This document shows positions 35,144 through 43,215 of a stretch of 64,000 nt of DNA, piece by piece. The stretch is from the NCBI GenBank assembly GCA_036268485.1, contig DATAUC010000042.1:1-64000 (forward strand). Reading direction: 5' to 3'. Origin of the DNA: Bog-473 sp036268485 (lineage in GTDB: Bacteria; Actinomycetota; Acidimicrobiia; Acidimicrobiales; RAAP-2). The notes beneath the pieces are model-generated. The model was not told the origin of the DNA and searched no databases. It was given only the letters and a program-made list of their open reading frames with translations. Position numbers and translations under genes: made by a program. Positions within the stretch are counted from its first letter, which is position 1, and every line of letters begins with the position of its first letter.

Positions 35144-35668
35144 ATGGTGCAAGACCTCAAGGACCCCAGACGATCTGAGCCAGAGATGGACGGCTTAGGC
35201 GAACGCGAAATGCTCGAAGCATGGCTTGAGTTCCATCGAACGACGTTGTTGCTCAAGTCTGAGGGCATCGACGACGAGGGACGCAAGGCTCGCCCAGTGG
35301 TCACTTCGAAACTGTCGCTTCATGGTCTCGTCCGCCACATGGCCGAGGTCGAGCGTTCCTGGTTTCGAAGGGTCCTCCTACGCGATTTGCAGGCTCCCGA
35401 CATCTGGTATGACTCGAGCGTCGAAGACAGTGATATGGCTCCCATCGACAGCGCCGATTGGGAGGAAGATCTGGCGATCTGGCGGGCCGAGTGCGAAGAG
35501 AGTCGCAAGGCAGCCGCTTCTCATAACCTCGAGGCAATCGGCATTACACGAAGTGGTGCGTCCTGCTCACTCCGCTGGATCTACGTGCACATGATCGAGA
35601 AGTACGCCCGCCACAACGGACTCGCTGACTTGATCCGTGAGCTTGTCGACGGAAGCGTTGGCTGGTAG
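35144..35668 (+). CDS. DinB-fold protein (DUF664, mycothiol-transferase-like)
   Basis: A 174-residue four-helix protein. LEFHRTTLLLKSEGIDDEGRK and SLHGLVRHMAEVERSWFRRVL are the DUF664 signature, with metal-ligand His in LVRHMAEVE and a C-terminal IYVHMIEKYARHNG carrying the remaining His ligands. Related DinB-superfamily proteins are thiol (mycothiol or bacillithiol) S-transferases. Cytosolic. ATG 35144 is chosen as the homologous part starts soon after; earlier codons overlap the lipoprotein gene. Confidence 0.85.
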   Translation: MVQDLKDPRRSEPEMDGLGEREMLEAWLEFHRTTLLLKSEGIDDEGRKARPVVTSKLSLHGLVRHMAEVERSWFRRVLLRDLQAPDIWYDSSVEDSDMAPIDSADWEEDLAIWRAECEESRKAAASHNLEAIGITRSGASCSLRWIYVHMIEKYARHNGLADLIRELVDGSVGW

Positions 35669-35755
35669 TTGGTCGAGCAACGGCGCCGAAATCTCAGTTG
35701 CCGCCGTTCCACAAGGACTGCCTCCGATCGCCGGCTCCGGGCCGCTTCTGTTGAA

Positions 35756-36280
35756 TTAGAACCTGAAACGAGTCAGTCCTCCTGGCTCGGTGCCTAGTAC
35801 CACGGTTACCGAATGTGGCTTGATGCGAAAAACCTTCCACGGCGGTGGTCCCTGCGACGGCGCGTTGAACGGAGCTGTAATGCCAGTCGCGGTCTCATCG
35901 AGTTCCGCAGGCCACCCCTGTTCCGCCCAGGCCTTGGCGAGGCGCGTCAGTGTGGCCGGGTCGGTCTCCCGCTCTGCCTCACCCTCGGCGACGACATCTG
36001 CATCGCGAATGGACACAGCCATGGAGCAGCGCCGGTCGCGTGCGACGTTGCGGCCCTTCCGAGTACCCGATCCGGTCTGGAACCAAAAGCTCCCGTCCAA
36101 CCAGAGCGCACCGACCGCAGTCACGTGCGGGCTCCCGTCCTCGTTCACGGTCGAGAGCCACGTCGTGCGAGCATTGTGTGCATCGGGAGCTGGCGGCGAA
36201 CCAGCATCGAGCTTCTCAACGACGTCCGCCCACTTTACTGGGGGTAATCCGTCTGTTGCACCCAAGTTGATGACGTCCAT
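35756..36280 (-). CDS. Pyridoxamine 5'-phosphate oxidase (PPOX) family protein
   Basis: A 174-residue split-barrel flavin-fold protein. It shows ARTTWLSTVNEDGSPHVTAVGALW, SFWFQTGSGTRKGRNVARDRRCSMAVS and the C-terminal WKVFRIKPHSVTVV strand. The arrangement fits the actinobacterial PPOX-class F420- or FMN-binding proteins (TIGR/MSMEG-type); the substrate is unknown. Two consecutive ATGs exist; 36280 has the better spacing from GGAG. Confidence 0.85.
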   Translation of the reverse strand: MDVINLGATDGLPPVKWADVVEKLDAGSPPAPDAHNARTTWLSTVNEDGSPHVTAVGALWLDGSFWFQTGSGTRKGRNVARDRRCSMAVSIRDADVVAEGEAERETDPATLTRLAKAWAEQGWPAELDETATGITAPFNAPSQGPPPWKVFRIKPHSVTVVLGTEPGGLTRFRF

Positions 36281-36408
36281 CATTTCTCCATTCTGGTGGT
36301 CCAGCGAACCCGCTCGGAGCCGAGTCATTCATTTTGACGTGTGCTGGTAGGCAAATTCATCGGAAATGAGAGGGTCCTATTCCTTTGGGCCTTGAAAATC
36401 CGCCAGGA

Positions 36409-36432
36409 GCATCCCCGTTCGCCGGTTGTGGG
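36409..36432 (-). repeat. Interspersed repeat, copy 8
   Basis: GCATCCCCGTTCGCCGG then TTGTGGG. It resembles copy 2 downstream of the core (TTGTGGG) and copy 1 (TCGCCGGTTGTG). It lies 26 bases before the MDMPI-like gene start. Confidence 0.6.
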
Positions 36433-36457
36433 TCGCCGGCGCCTACTCTCTCGATTG

Positions 36458-37093
36458 GTGAACGCGCTTCCACTGGCCCGGCGAGACCGACTCGCCCTCT
36501 GTGACTTATTCGACGAACTGGGTCCCGACGCCCGCACTCTCAACGAAGGATGGACGACCGCTGACCTGGCTGCCCACCTTGTCGCCCGCGATCGCCGTCC
36601 CGATAGCGTGCCCGGGCTGGTCGTACCCGCTCTGGCCCACTGGAGTGAGCACGTTCGCCACGGCGTCTTGCGCCGGCCCTACGGCGATGTCGTCGAGGAC
36701 CTTCGCACAGGACCTCCGAGATGGTCACCACTTCGTCGACCGGGCCCCGATCGAATGGGCAACACTCATGAGTTCTTCGTGCACTACGAAGACGTCCGTC
36801 GGTGCCGTGACGGCTGGGAGCCTCGACATCTCGATGCGGAGGCGGACGCCGACATTTGGCGCGTCGTGCGTTGGTTCGGGAGGCGCGCGTTCCGACGGTC
36901 GCCCGTCGGCGTAGTACTGCGATGGGGTGAAGAATTGTTCCAAGCTCGCAGCGGGACACCTACCGTGACCATTATCGGTCCGCCCGGTGAGATCCTTCTC
37001 TACGCCTTCGGGCGCCAGGGGCATGCTCGCATCGATCTAGAAGGCGAGGGAGCGGCCGTCGAGGCCCTGGCGGCAACGACGCTTTCCTGGTAG
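36458..37093 (+). CDS. TIGR03085-type metal-binding protein (maleylpyruvate isomerase-like)
   Basis: A 211-residue DinB/MDMPI-like protein from GTG 36458. It contains the hallmark ARRDRLALCDLFDELGPDARTLNEGWTTADLAAHLVARDRRPD in outline, WSPLRRPGP, HEFFVHYEDVRR (metal His/Glu positions) and VTIIGPPGEILLYAFGR. This fits the actinobacterial TIGR03085 family, of unknown reaction. Codons upstream in frame run through repeat copy 8 and are excluded. It is the third DinB-fold gene in the window. Confidence 0.83.
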   Translation: MNALPLARRDRLALCDLFDELGPDARTLNEGWTTADLAAHLVARDRRPDSVPGLVVPALAHWSEHVRHGVLRRPYGDVVEDLRTGPPRWSPLRRPGPDRMGNTHEFFVHYEDVRRCRDGWEPRHLDAEADADIWRVVRWFGRRAFRRSPVGVVLRWGEELFQARSGTPTVTIIGPPGEILLYAFGRQGHARIDLEGEGAAVEALAATTLSW

Positions 37094-37099
37094 TCCACT

Positions 37100-37117
37100 G
37101 CATCCCATTTTGCCGGG
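37100..37117 (-). repeat. Interspersed repeat, copy 9 (with hairpin partner)
   Basis: GCATCCCATTTTGCCGGG. About 20 bases further is ATGGGGCATG (37129-37138), nearly complementary to CATCCCAT, so this copy could form an imperfect hairpin. Confidence 0.6.
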
Positions 37118-37207
37118 TACCTGGTCGTATGGGGCATGGACAAGTAAGCATCGTTTCGAATGGACCGGGTTGTCATCAGGGCGTGATTGGGTAAGAGGGC
37201 GACAGAG

Positions 37208-37660
37208 TCATCCCTCGCTGCCCGTCACATCCGCAAATCGGTGAAGACCCAAAGCCGTGACCCGCCCGGTAATAGAGATGAGTCCCCCATTGTGTAGAAC
37301 ATCGCTTGAGAAGTTTCCGTTGATCGAAACGCTCAAGGCCCGTCCTCCTTGGTAAAGGCGGACGGTCTTATGGATGTAGAGATGCTGGGCTTTCGAGATA
37401 GACGTCGTTGTCTTGACCCAATGTGAGGTAATGAAACCATGACTGAAACACCAATGGGTCACGACCTTCACCTGTTCGGTGGACTCTGGATAAAAGCGCG
37501 TGGCTGAGTAGTAGCCGCCGCTACCAGTGAATGACGTCGTTTTACAGCCGCTGGGGTCGTTAGCTGCCTTGGCGGATACCGGACTCTCAGTAATGGCCAG
37601 ATTGATTATCGATGCACCTAATGCCATAGCGACACGGCTTGACAACGTGTACCGGCTCAT
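37208..37660 (-). CDS. Small secreted protein, unknown function
   Basis: A 150-residue protein with a probable signal sequence (MSRYTLSSRVAMALGASIINLA, cleavage about residue 30 at VSAKA). The mature domain is beta-rich with aromatic strands (GGYYSATRFYPESTEQVKVVTHWCF, LYIHKTVRLYQGGRALSVSING) and two cysteines. An RBS GGAG stands 8 bases before ATG 37660. Low GC for the window. No family recognised. Confidence 0.65.
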   Translation of the reverse strand: MSRYTLSSRVAMALGASIINLAITESPVSAKAANDPSGCKTTSFTGSGGYYSATRFYPESTEQVKVVTHWCFSHGFITSHWVKTTTSISKAQHLYIHKTVRLYQGGRALSVSINGNFSSDVLHNGGLISITGRVTALGLHRFADVTGSEG

Positions 37661-37729
37661 ATTCTCGCTCCGGAAACTTAAAGGAGATAGGTGAAAGTAT
37701 TCCCTATCGCCCGAGACTGTATGCGCAGG

Positions 37730-38458
37730 TCACTCGCCTCGCTCGACTATGAACACGAACTCTCGGCCTGGTCGGTCGGGCGCGTCGCGAATGTCCCCAA
37801 CGACGAAGCCAGTTCTTTCTAAGTCACTAAGGATTTCCGTTCGCTCTCTGAACCGCAGCGTCGAATCCGAGGTGATGGTGGCGCCATCGGACTGAAAGGC
37901 GAAGGTCCAGCGAAGTGACACCAAGGGCAAGGTCACGTCCAGCAGTTCAACCCAAGAGTCGACCGCACCAACGTTGGGCAAGTTGATGCGCGTTAAGGAT
38001 TGTTGGCGATTCCATTCGTTCCAACCTTCTCGGGCCGGATCTCGCACTTCGAAGATTAGTGTGCCGCCAGGTCGCAAGGCTCCGGATACCGCTCTAAGGG
38101 TTGCTGACCATTCCTCGTCAGTCTCGAATACTTGCGCGACGTTGCCTGTCATCGTAACTAGATCGACTTGAAGCGGAGGTAGTGAAGCGGCATCACCACA
38201 GATCCATCTGACACGATCGGCGTAGGACTTCCTGCGGGCGACATCGAGAGATGCGGCCGCCGGGTCCACTCCAATCACTTCAAGCCCACGCTGACTAAGT
38301 AGGCAAGCAAAAGTGCCAGTTCCGCAGCCGAGGTCCAAAATGGATTGGACACCGAGCTCATCAACGATGGCGAGATACTGATCCAGATCATCTCGAACGG
38401 GATCGAGCGCATCGTACAGTTCAGCGAGGCGACGATTCTCAAACACCGCATCTGCCAC
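37730..38458 (-). CDS. SAM-dependent methyltransferase (class I)
   Basis: A 242-residue methyltransferase. Motif I LDLGCGTGTFACLLSQRG, motif II VIGVDPAAASLDVAR, then RWICGDAASLPPLQVDLVTMTGNVAQVF and LRPGGTLIFEVRDP. This is the Methyltransf_25/11 type for small-molecule substrates. GTG 38458 is used; the longer in-frame reading includes repeat copy 10 and is rejected. It is similar in type to, but not a close copy of, the enzyme at 31444. Confidence 0.85.
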   Translation of the reverse strand: MADAVFENRRLAELYDALDPVRDDLDQYLAIVDELGVQSILDLGCGTGTFACLLSQRGLEVIGVDPAAASLDVARRKSYADRVRWICGDAASLPPLQVDLVTMTGNVAQVFETDEEWSATLRAVSGALRPGGTLIFEVRDPAREGWNEWNRQQSLTRINLPNVGAVDSWVELLDVTLPLVSLRWTFAFQSDGATITSDSTLRFRERTEILSDLERTGFVVGDIRDAPDRPGREFVFIVERGE

Positions 38459-38474
38459 ATGACATATTTGCACG

Positions 38475-38499
38475 GTGTCCCACGTCGCCGGGTTGGTGG
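38475..38499 (-). repeat. Interspersed repeat, copy 10
   Basis: GTGTCCCACGTCGCCGGG followed by TTGGTGG. It sits in the spacer between the methyltransferase start and the end of the EEP-family pseudogene. Confidence 0.6.
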
Positions 38500-38647
38500 T
38501 ATTGGCAGGAGTTCCGCGGCGCCACCCTCGGCACGCCCAACCGAGCTCGTGCCCCCATTTTGCCGAACTCTCTTGCCGCCCCTTGATCTTGTTTCCGTCG
38601 CCGGAAATGTGCCGCTCGTTTCGCTGCGAACACACTGTGGGATCTAC

Positions 38648-39478
38648 TCAGTACCGGAGATCTGCGAGGACTCCGTAATGGTCGGAGAGTTGCAGCTGGT
38701 CACCCGGAACCGCTCCGAGCAGCTCGCAATGTGTGGGGTGTCCTACTCCGCCAAGTCGCGGCCATGCCGACAACACATAATCGAATCGCCTATCGGGGTA
38801 CAGTGCAACCGCCGCCAAGGGATTGCGATTGGACCACGTGATGCCTGCTGATCCATCTCCGGCGACTTCCCACGCGTCGTAGAAAACCAGGCTCGGAGCA
38901 GCCGTAGCGCTACGTCCGGTGAGCATGCGGATCTCGTCGGAGTCGGGTCCGGCATTGAAGTCACCGCACACCACAATTGGGTGGCGCCGGTCGGTAGTGG
39001 CAGAAATGAGTTAGGCAAGCTGGCGGACCTGCGCTTGGCGCACGCCACTCGCACCAAGGGGGTAGTCCAGCATCACAGCGAAGAAGTGGACCAATCCCCG
39101 GCCGCCCTCAATCGTCACCGCCAACACCTCTCCGACTCCTGACCCGTCCTCTCCTCGCAGTTTGCGCCGTTCGACGATCGCCAGTGGCCAGCGGGAAACC
39201 AGGCCGATGCCCGAAACCCAATCGTCCTGCTCCCAGTCGCCCGCGAACAAGTGGTATTCCACACCCAGCCGATCGGCAATCAGCTCGGCCTGCGTTGTCG
39301 CGGCGCTCGACCATGACTCGACCAGGCAGACAATGTCGGGATTCGCCGCCACCAACGAATCTTCGATGCCCCTTTGTCGGTCCTGCCAATGTCCGTGGCG
39401 GCCCCAAACGTTCCAAGTCACGACTCGGAGGCTGGACTCAACTACAGGACCGTAAGGCGCATACTGATCGAAGCTCAC
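38648..39478 (-). pseudogene. Endonuclease/exonuclease/phosphatase-family gene split by an in-frame TAA
   Basis: A single frame encodes an EEP-domain protein of about 276 residues: VVTWNVWGRHGHW (metal Asn), IVCLVESW (metal Glu), VERRKLRGEDGSG, then VVCGDFNAGPDSDEIRMLTG and the C-terminal LSDHYGVLADLRY (catalytic Asp-His). A TAA at 39011-39013 interrupts after VRQLA, and the frame continues open with LISATTDRRHP into the second half. All catalytic motifs are otherwise intact, so the lesion looks recent, or is a sequencing error. Start GTG 39478. Confidence 0.78.
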
Positions 39479-39737
39479 AGGGGTAGTTTGCTCGGTCTGC
39501 CGGGATTGGCCCAGTGAAAGTGAGTTATGGGGATCGACAGCTTGAGCAATCTCTGGTCGTGGGGTGCCCCGGAAGCTCCTCCGTGCCGAAACCGGTCGAT
39601 GTCAGATGCCTCTCAATTTCCCCAGAATTTAAGATTGCGGCCGATGGATGAATTCGCGGGTCTTGCAACGTCCACCATCATGACTGCTGAGGTGCGCTCA
39701 GTAGCGCGGGCGTAGAGCGACTGAGAGGACTGAGGTC
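39479..39737. other. Intergenic, no gene seen
   Basis: A divergent spacer between the EEP pseudogene and the SRPBCC gene. It carries a short open frame at 39527-39715 (62 codons) whose composition and sequence show no protein features. Confidence 0.5.
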
Positions 39738-40256
39738 ATGTCAAAGGAATTCAAGCCAATCGAAGTGTCACGCAGGATTGAAGCGCCGGCCGCGTCCATC
39801 TTTGTGATCTTGGCGAATCCGCAGCGTCACATGGATTTCGATGGGTCCGACATGCTCCGGGGGACCGTCCTCGACCGTCCAATCTCTGGCGTGGGTGACA
39901 CCTTCACCATGAAGATGCATCGGCTTGGAGACGACTACCTCATGCTCAACTATGTGGTGGAGTTCGAGGCGGATCGGCGCATCTTTTGGGAACCAGCCCC
40001 GGGAGACCCTTCTCGGGCCGAGAATGACGATCCCGCCAAAGTCGGAATCCCCGCGGGCTACAGCTGGGGCTTCATCCTTACTCCGGATGGTGACAACGCC
40101 ACTGTAGTCACCGAGGTATTTGACTTCGGCCGCGTGTCGGATGAGGTCCGCCAATCGCTGTTGAGCGATGGCGGTTCGTGGATTAACGGGCACAACTCAA
40201 TGATTGAGTCCATGGCCGCCACCTTGGAGCGGCTCGAGAACATCACTATCCAGTAG
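39738..40256 (+). CDS. SRPBCC/START-like domain protein
   Basis: A 172-residue hydrophobic-ligand-binding fold: IEVSRRIEAPAASIFVILANPQRHMDFDGSD, then VGDTFTMKMHR, and the C-terminal SWINGHNSMIESMAATLERLE helix. It resembles polyketide-cyclase-like/ligand-binding proteins. An 'GGACTGAGGTC' purine stretch precedes ATG 39738. It lies 97 bases before an FAD-dependent oxidoreductase in the same direction and may share its transcript. Confidence 0.85.
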   Translation: MSKEFKPIEVSRRIEAPAASIFVILANPQRHMDFDGSDMLRGTVLDRPISGVGDTFTMKMHRLGDDYLMLNYVVEFEADRRIFWEPAPGDPSRAENDDPAKVGIPAGYSWGFILTPDGDNATVVTEVFDFGRVSDEVRQSLLSDGGSWINGHNSMIESMAATLERLENITIQ

Positions 40257-40264
40257 GAGCACTG

Positions 40265-40281
40265 CCGGAGATACGGGATAG
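40265..40281 (+). repeat. Possible inverted copy of the interspersed repeat
   Basis: CCGGAGATACGGGATAG matches the reverse-strand core with a few changes, but in the opposite orientation from the ten copies upstream. Considered tentative. Confidence 0.35.
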
Positions 40282-40343
40282 TCCTCATCGTCCACCTCGC
40301 CACGGGAGTCTGCGAGTCGCGGTCTAGCGTTGCGTCCTGACGT

Positions 40344-40350
40344 AAGGAGG
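40344..40350 (+). promoter_or_regulatory. Shine-Dalgarno AAGGAGG for the FAD oxidoreductase
   Basis: AAGGAGG ends 3 bases before the ATG at 40354. It fixes that start rather than the in-frame upstream codons. Confidence 0.7.
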
Positions 40351-40353
40351 GGA

Positions 40354-41829
40354 ATGGAGCCGATCCCGGCGCTTGAGGTTAACGATGTTCGCTTCGATGA
40401 GACGGTTGACGTGATCGTGGTGGGCCTGGGCGTCGCGGGAGCGTCAGCGGTCTTAGCGGCTCGCCAGGCGGGTGCAGGGGTGCTGGCATTGGAACGCAGC
40501 ACCGTGCCCGGCGGGACGTCAGCCAACTCGGGCGGTCTCATCTACCTAGGAGGCGGTACGGCCCTGCAAGATGCCTGTGGCTTCCAGGACACGCCAGAGA
40601 ACATGGCGTTGTTCCTCCGAGCCGCCCTTGGACCTGGCGTTGACGACGATCGCGTCGATGCATACTGCGGGGGTTCGGTGGACCACTTCGACTGGTTGGT
40701 CTCAATCGGCGTGCCATTTCGGGCTGCGTTCTGTGACGAGCCGAATCGTGAGTCGGCTGACGACGCTGGCCTGCTCTTCAGTGGCGGCGAAGACGCATAT
40801 CCATTTGACGAGATAGCGACTCCAGTGCCGCGCGGCCACAAACCGAGGTGCATCGACTCGGCTGGCGGGTTTCTCATGGAACGCCTCGGGGCCGCGCTGT
40901 CCACCAGCGGCGCTCGCGTGGTGGCTGACGCCCGCGCCGAAAGACTGATCGTTGACGGTCAGGGCGTTGTGGGTGTGCAGGTAACGAGCGACGACGGACT
41001 CCGCTCCATCCGCGCGCTTGGCGGGGTCATCCTGGCCACGGGGGGATTCATCCAGAACGAGGCGATGGTCGCCGAGCACTGTCCTCTAGCCCATCTGCCC
41101 AATGCGGCCTGGCGGATCGGTACCCCTGCCGACGACGGCCGCGGGATTCGCATGGGCGTCGGTGCTGGTTCGACGACAGCCAGGCTCGACGTGTTCGAGT
41201 GCGCGCTGCCCCTCGGACCGCCCCATCGTCTTGCCAAGGGAATTCTCGTTAACCGACACGGCGAGCGGTTCATCAATGAGGATGCCTACACCGGTCGCAT
41301 TGGCCTCTATGCTCTGCGCGAGCAGGGCGGCATTGTCTACATGATTACCGATGACGTGATCCACGAGCGCAACGTCATCGGATTGCGCATCGGCTACGCC
41401 GCGGCTACTCCCGAGGAACTGGCCGTCGACCTCGGCCTTCCAGCCGACGCCCTGGCGCACACTGTACGCGAGTACAACGAGGCCGCGGCCCGGGGTGATG
41501 ATCCCACTTTTCACAAGCGCGCTCCCTATCTACAGGCCATCGGAGTACCGCCGGCAAGCGGTATTGGCGCGATCGATCTGCGCGTTGACCACGACGCCAT
41601 CTATGCGACCTTCACGCTCGGTGGTCTCATCACCGACCCCAATGGCCGCGCCCTCGACCGCTCCGGTCATCCCATTAGCGGTCTGTACGCAGTGGGTCGG
41701 ACCTCGGCCAGCCTGGCGGCCCAGCACTACGCCAGCGGCATCAGCCTGGGTGACGGTTCATTCTTCGGTCGACGGGCCGGCAACCAAGCGGCAGTCCAAG
41801 CCCGGACGGAGCGCTCCATCCGCCAGTAA
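40354..41829 (+). CDS. FAD-dependent oxidoreductase (fumarate reductase/ketosteroid dehydrogenase-like)
   Basis: A 491-residue flavoprotein of the FAD_binding_2 type. N-terminal VIVVGLGVAGASAVLAARQAG (dinucleotide loop), ALERSTVPGGTSANSGG (FAD contact), GGVILATGGFIQNEAM, a C-terminal SGLYAVGRTSASLAAQHYASGISLGDGSFFGRRAG (FAD-binding end). The family includes fumarate reductases and 3-ketosteroid-delta-1-dehydrogenases. Substrate residues cannot be assigned, so the reaction is unresolved. The gene converges on the downstream membrane-protein gene with 4 bases between. Confidence 0.87.
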   Translation: MEPIPALEVNDVRFDETVDVIVVGLGVAGASAVLAARQAGAGVLALERSTVPGGTSANSGGLIYLGGGTALQDACGFQDTPENMALFLRAALGPGVDDDRVDAYCGGSVDHFDWLVSIGVPFRAAFCDEPNRESADDAGLLFSGGEDAYPFDEIATPVPRGHKPRCIDSAGGFLMERLGAALSTSGARVVADARAERLIVDGQGVVGVQVTSDDGLRSIRALGGVILATGGFIQNEAMVAEHCPLAHLPNAAWRIGTPADDGRGIRMGVGAGSTTARLDVFECALPLGPPHRLAKGILVNRHGERFINEDAYTGRIGLYALREQGGIVYMITDDVIHERNVIGLRIGYAAATPEELAVDLGLPADALAHTVREYNEAAARGDDPTFHKRAPYLQAIGVPPASGIGAIDLRVDHDAIYATFTLGGLITDPNGRALDRSGHPISGLYAVGRTSASLAAQHYASGISLGDGSFFGRRAGNQAAVQARTERSIRQ

Positions 41830-41833
41830 GGCC

Positions 41834-42829
41834 TTAGGCCGGTGGGTCGATTGCATGGTATTTGCCGCTAGCTATCCGGCAGGAGGCACATCCGACCAAA
41901 AGGGCCCCGATGGTCAGGAGTTCGGCGAAAGGGAATCGGCTGCCATAAGGAGCAAGGCCTTGCACACCCGCTCCGCCTCCGAAATCCCAGAACAGGTAGG
42001 CGAGGGCGAAGACGGCGATCGAGCCAGTTAAGCCGGTCATTGCGAACCGACCAAGCCGATCGACGAAGGCCAGCCCATGCATTCGACGGAACAAAGTCAT
42101 GATCGACACTCCGAAGATCAGGATCGCAAACGGTGCCAGGCCCAGAACGTGGCCATCGGAATACCAACCTGGTCTCAGCACGGCATTCTCGAATGTATCG
42201 ATCACGCTCCATGTAGCCCCGGCGATCTGCTTGAGCGCCAGGCCCGGATAGGACCATTGAATCCCCCCGCGTGCCAAAACATTTCGGAGAGCCAAGTGCG
42301 TGGCAATGGCGACGTAAGCAGCGCTGGACGTCACCGCCACAATCGGTACGATCAATTCACGGCCTGAGCCTTGGACGATTCGCCGGATTGCAGACCAAAG
42401 TGTTGCTATGAGTCCAAGCGCTAGGGCCAATCCAGTGGAAACCAGCACGAATGTCATGAGCGCGTCAGCAACCGTAGTGAGCCAACTCGCTTTGACGTAG
42501 GACACTTCATGCCACGTGAGCATCGCCGGCGCCCATAGCTTCAACGCAAATACGATGAACATGAGCCCAAAAAAGAACGTTGTGGCCAAGCCAACTGGGA
42601 CTTGACTGGGGGGATTGACAGTCTCGCCGACGAGGCCAGTATCGGCGAGACGTGCCACTGTTCCCTTCCAGACCACATTTACCGTGCGTCCCCAGGAGCG
42701 TGGACGCTCGGCTATGTCGTCTTCCATCAGGGCAACGAACTCTTCGCCAAATCGCCTACGCCAGGCAGCCGGGTACCACCGGAGAGAGCGCTGGGCTTGG
42801 CGGGCGACGGCTTGAGCCGATGGTGTCAT
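41834..42829 (-). CDS. Multi-pass membrane protein coupled to PadR
   Basis: A 331-residue protein with a soluble N-terminal motif YPAAWRRRFGEEFVALMEDDIAERP, found in PadR-linked actinobacterial membrane proteins (HAAS-like), followed by about six or seven hydrophobic segments. ATG 42829 gives a 4-base ATGA overlap with the PadR gene; upstream ATGs (42841, 42859) lie inside PadR. In such pairs the regulator senses a ligand and the membrane protein is the regulated effector; its activity is unknown. Confidence 0.75.
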   Translation of the reverse strand: MTPSAQAVARQAQRSLRWYPAAWRRRFGEEFVALMEDDIAERPRSWGRTVNVVWKGTVARLADTGLVGETVNPPSQVPVGLATTFFFGLMFIVFALKLWAPAMLTWHEVSYVKASWLTTVADALMTFVLVSTGLALALGLIATLWSAIRRIVQGSGRELIVPIVAVTSSAAYVAIATHLALRNVLARGGIQWSYPGLALKQIAGATWSVIDTFENAVLRPGWYSDGHVLGLAPFAILIFGVSIMTLFRRMHGLAFVDRLGRFAMTGLTGSIAVFALAYLFWDFGGGAGVQGLAPYGSRFPFAELLTIGALLVGCASCRIASGKYHAIDPPA

Positions 42830-43182
42830 GCCAGTGACCATGCTTTCGAGAACGACCATCCAGCTCTCAGGCGCTTGAGTCCAGTGGTGACGATCCTTTC
42901 TTGTGCGCGCAGATGCTCGGAGAGAACCGTCGCTCCCGCGGCAGTCAGCCGATATGGTCGGCGTCGATCGTCGGTTTCAAGTGCCTCAATGAATCCCTGA
43001 GACTCAAGGCGAGCCAGGGCTTCGTACAACGTGCCGGGGGCTAAGTGAACGCCGGCAAATGCCTCGACATCCTTGACAAGGGAGTAGCCGTGTTTCTCAC
43101 CGCCGGCGAGGCTGGAAAGAATCAGGGTCGCTGCAGTTGGATTCTTTCCGAGACTGACTGGTACCGACGCTAGCGGACTCAT
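42826..43182 (-). CDS. PadR-family transcriptional regulator
   Basis: A 118-residue winged-helix regulator. NPTAATLILSSLAGGEKHGYSLVKDVEAFAG gives the N-terminal helix-turn-helix, and LAPGTLYEALARLESQGFIEALETDDRRRPYRLTAAGATVL the wing and dimer region. PadR proteins are small-ligand-responsive repressors that often sit upstream of a membrane protein gene, as here. ATG 43182. The promoter carries a palindromic operator candidate at 43181-43210. Confidence 0.9.
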   Translation of the reverse strand: MSPLASVPVSLGKNPTAATLILSSLAGGEKHGYSLVKDVEAFAGVHLAPGTLYEALARLESQGFIEALETDDRRRPYRLTAAGATVLSEHLRAQERIVTTGLKRLRAGWSFSKAWSLA

Positions 43183-43210
43183 ACATCGAGTATATCGGTA
43201 ACCGATGTAT
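43181..43210. promoter_or_regulatory. PadR operator candidate
   Basis: Arms ATACATCG (43181-43188) and CGATGTAT (43203-43210) form a perfect inverted repeat. Nested within is ATCGGTAACCGAT (43194-43206), palindromic apart from its central base. It overlaps the padR start and precedes the divergent secreted-protein gene, so one operator could serve both promoters. Confidence 0.65.
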
Positions 43211-43215
43211 TGTCA

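Noticed and set aside
25994..39013. Recoding of stop codons (TGA as Trp, or readthrough) as the reason for the two in-frame stops
   Set aside because: All other genes end at TGA, TAA or TAG and have no internal stops. The two cases involve different stop codons and no selenocysteine-type element is seen.
28267..40300. An integron proper with attC sites
   Set aside because: No integrase is present and the heptamer ends are inconsistent between copies (GTTGTGG, CTTGGGC, AATGTGA). I keep only the repeat-array observation.
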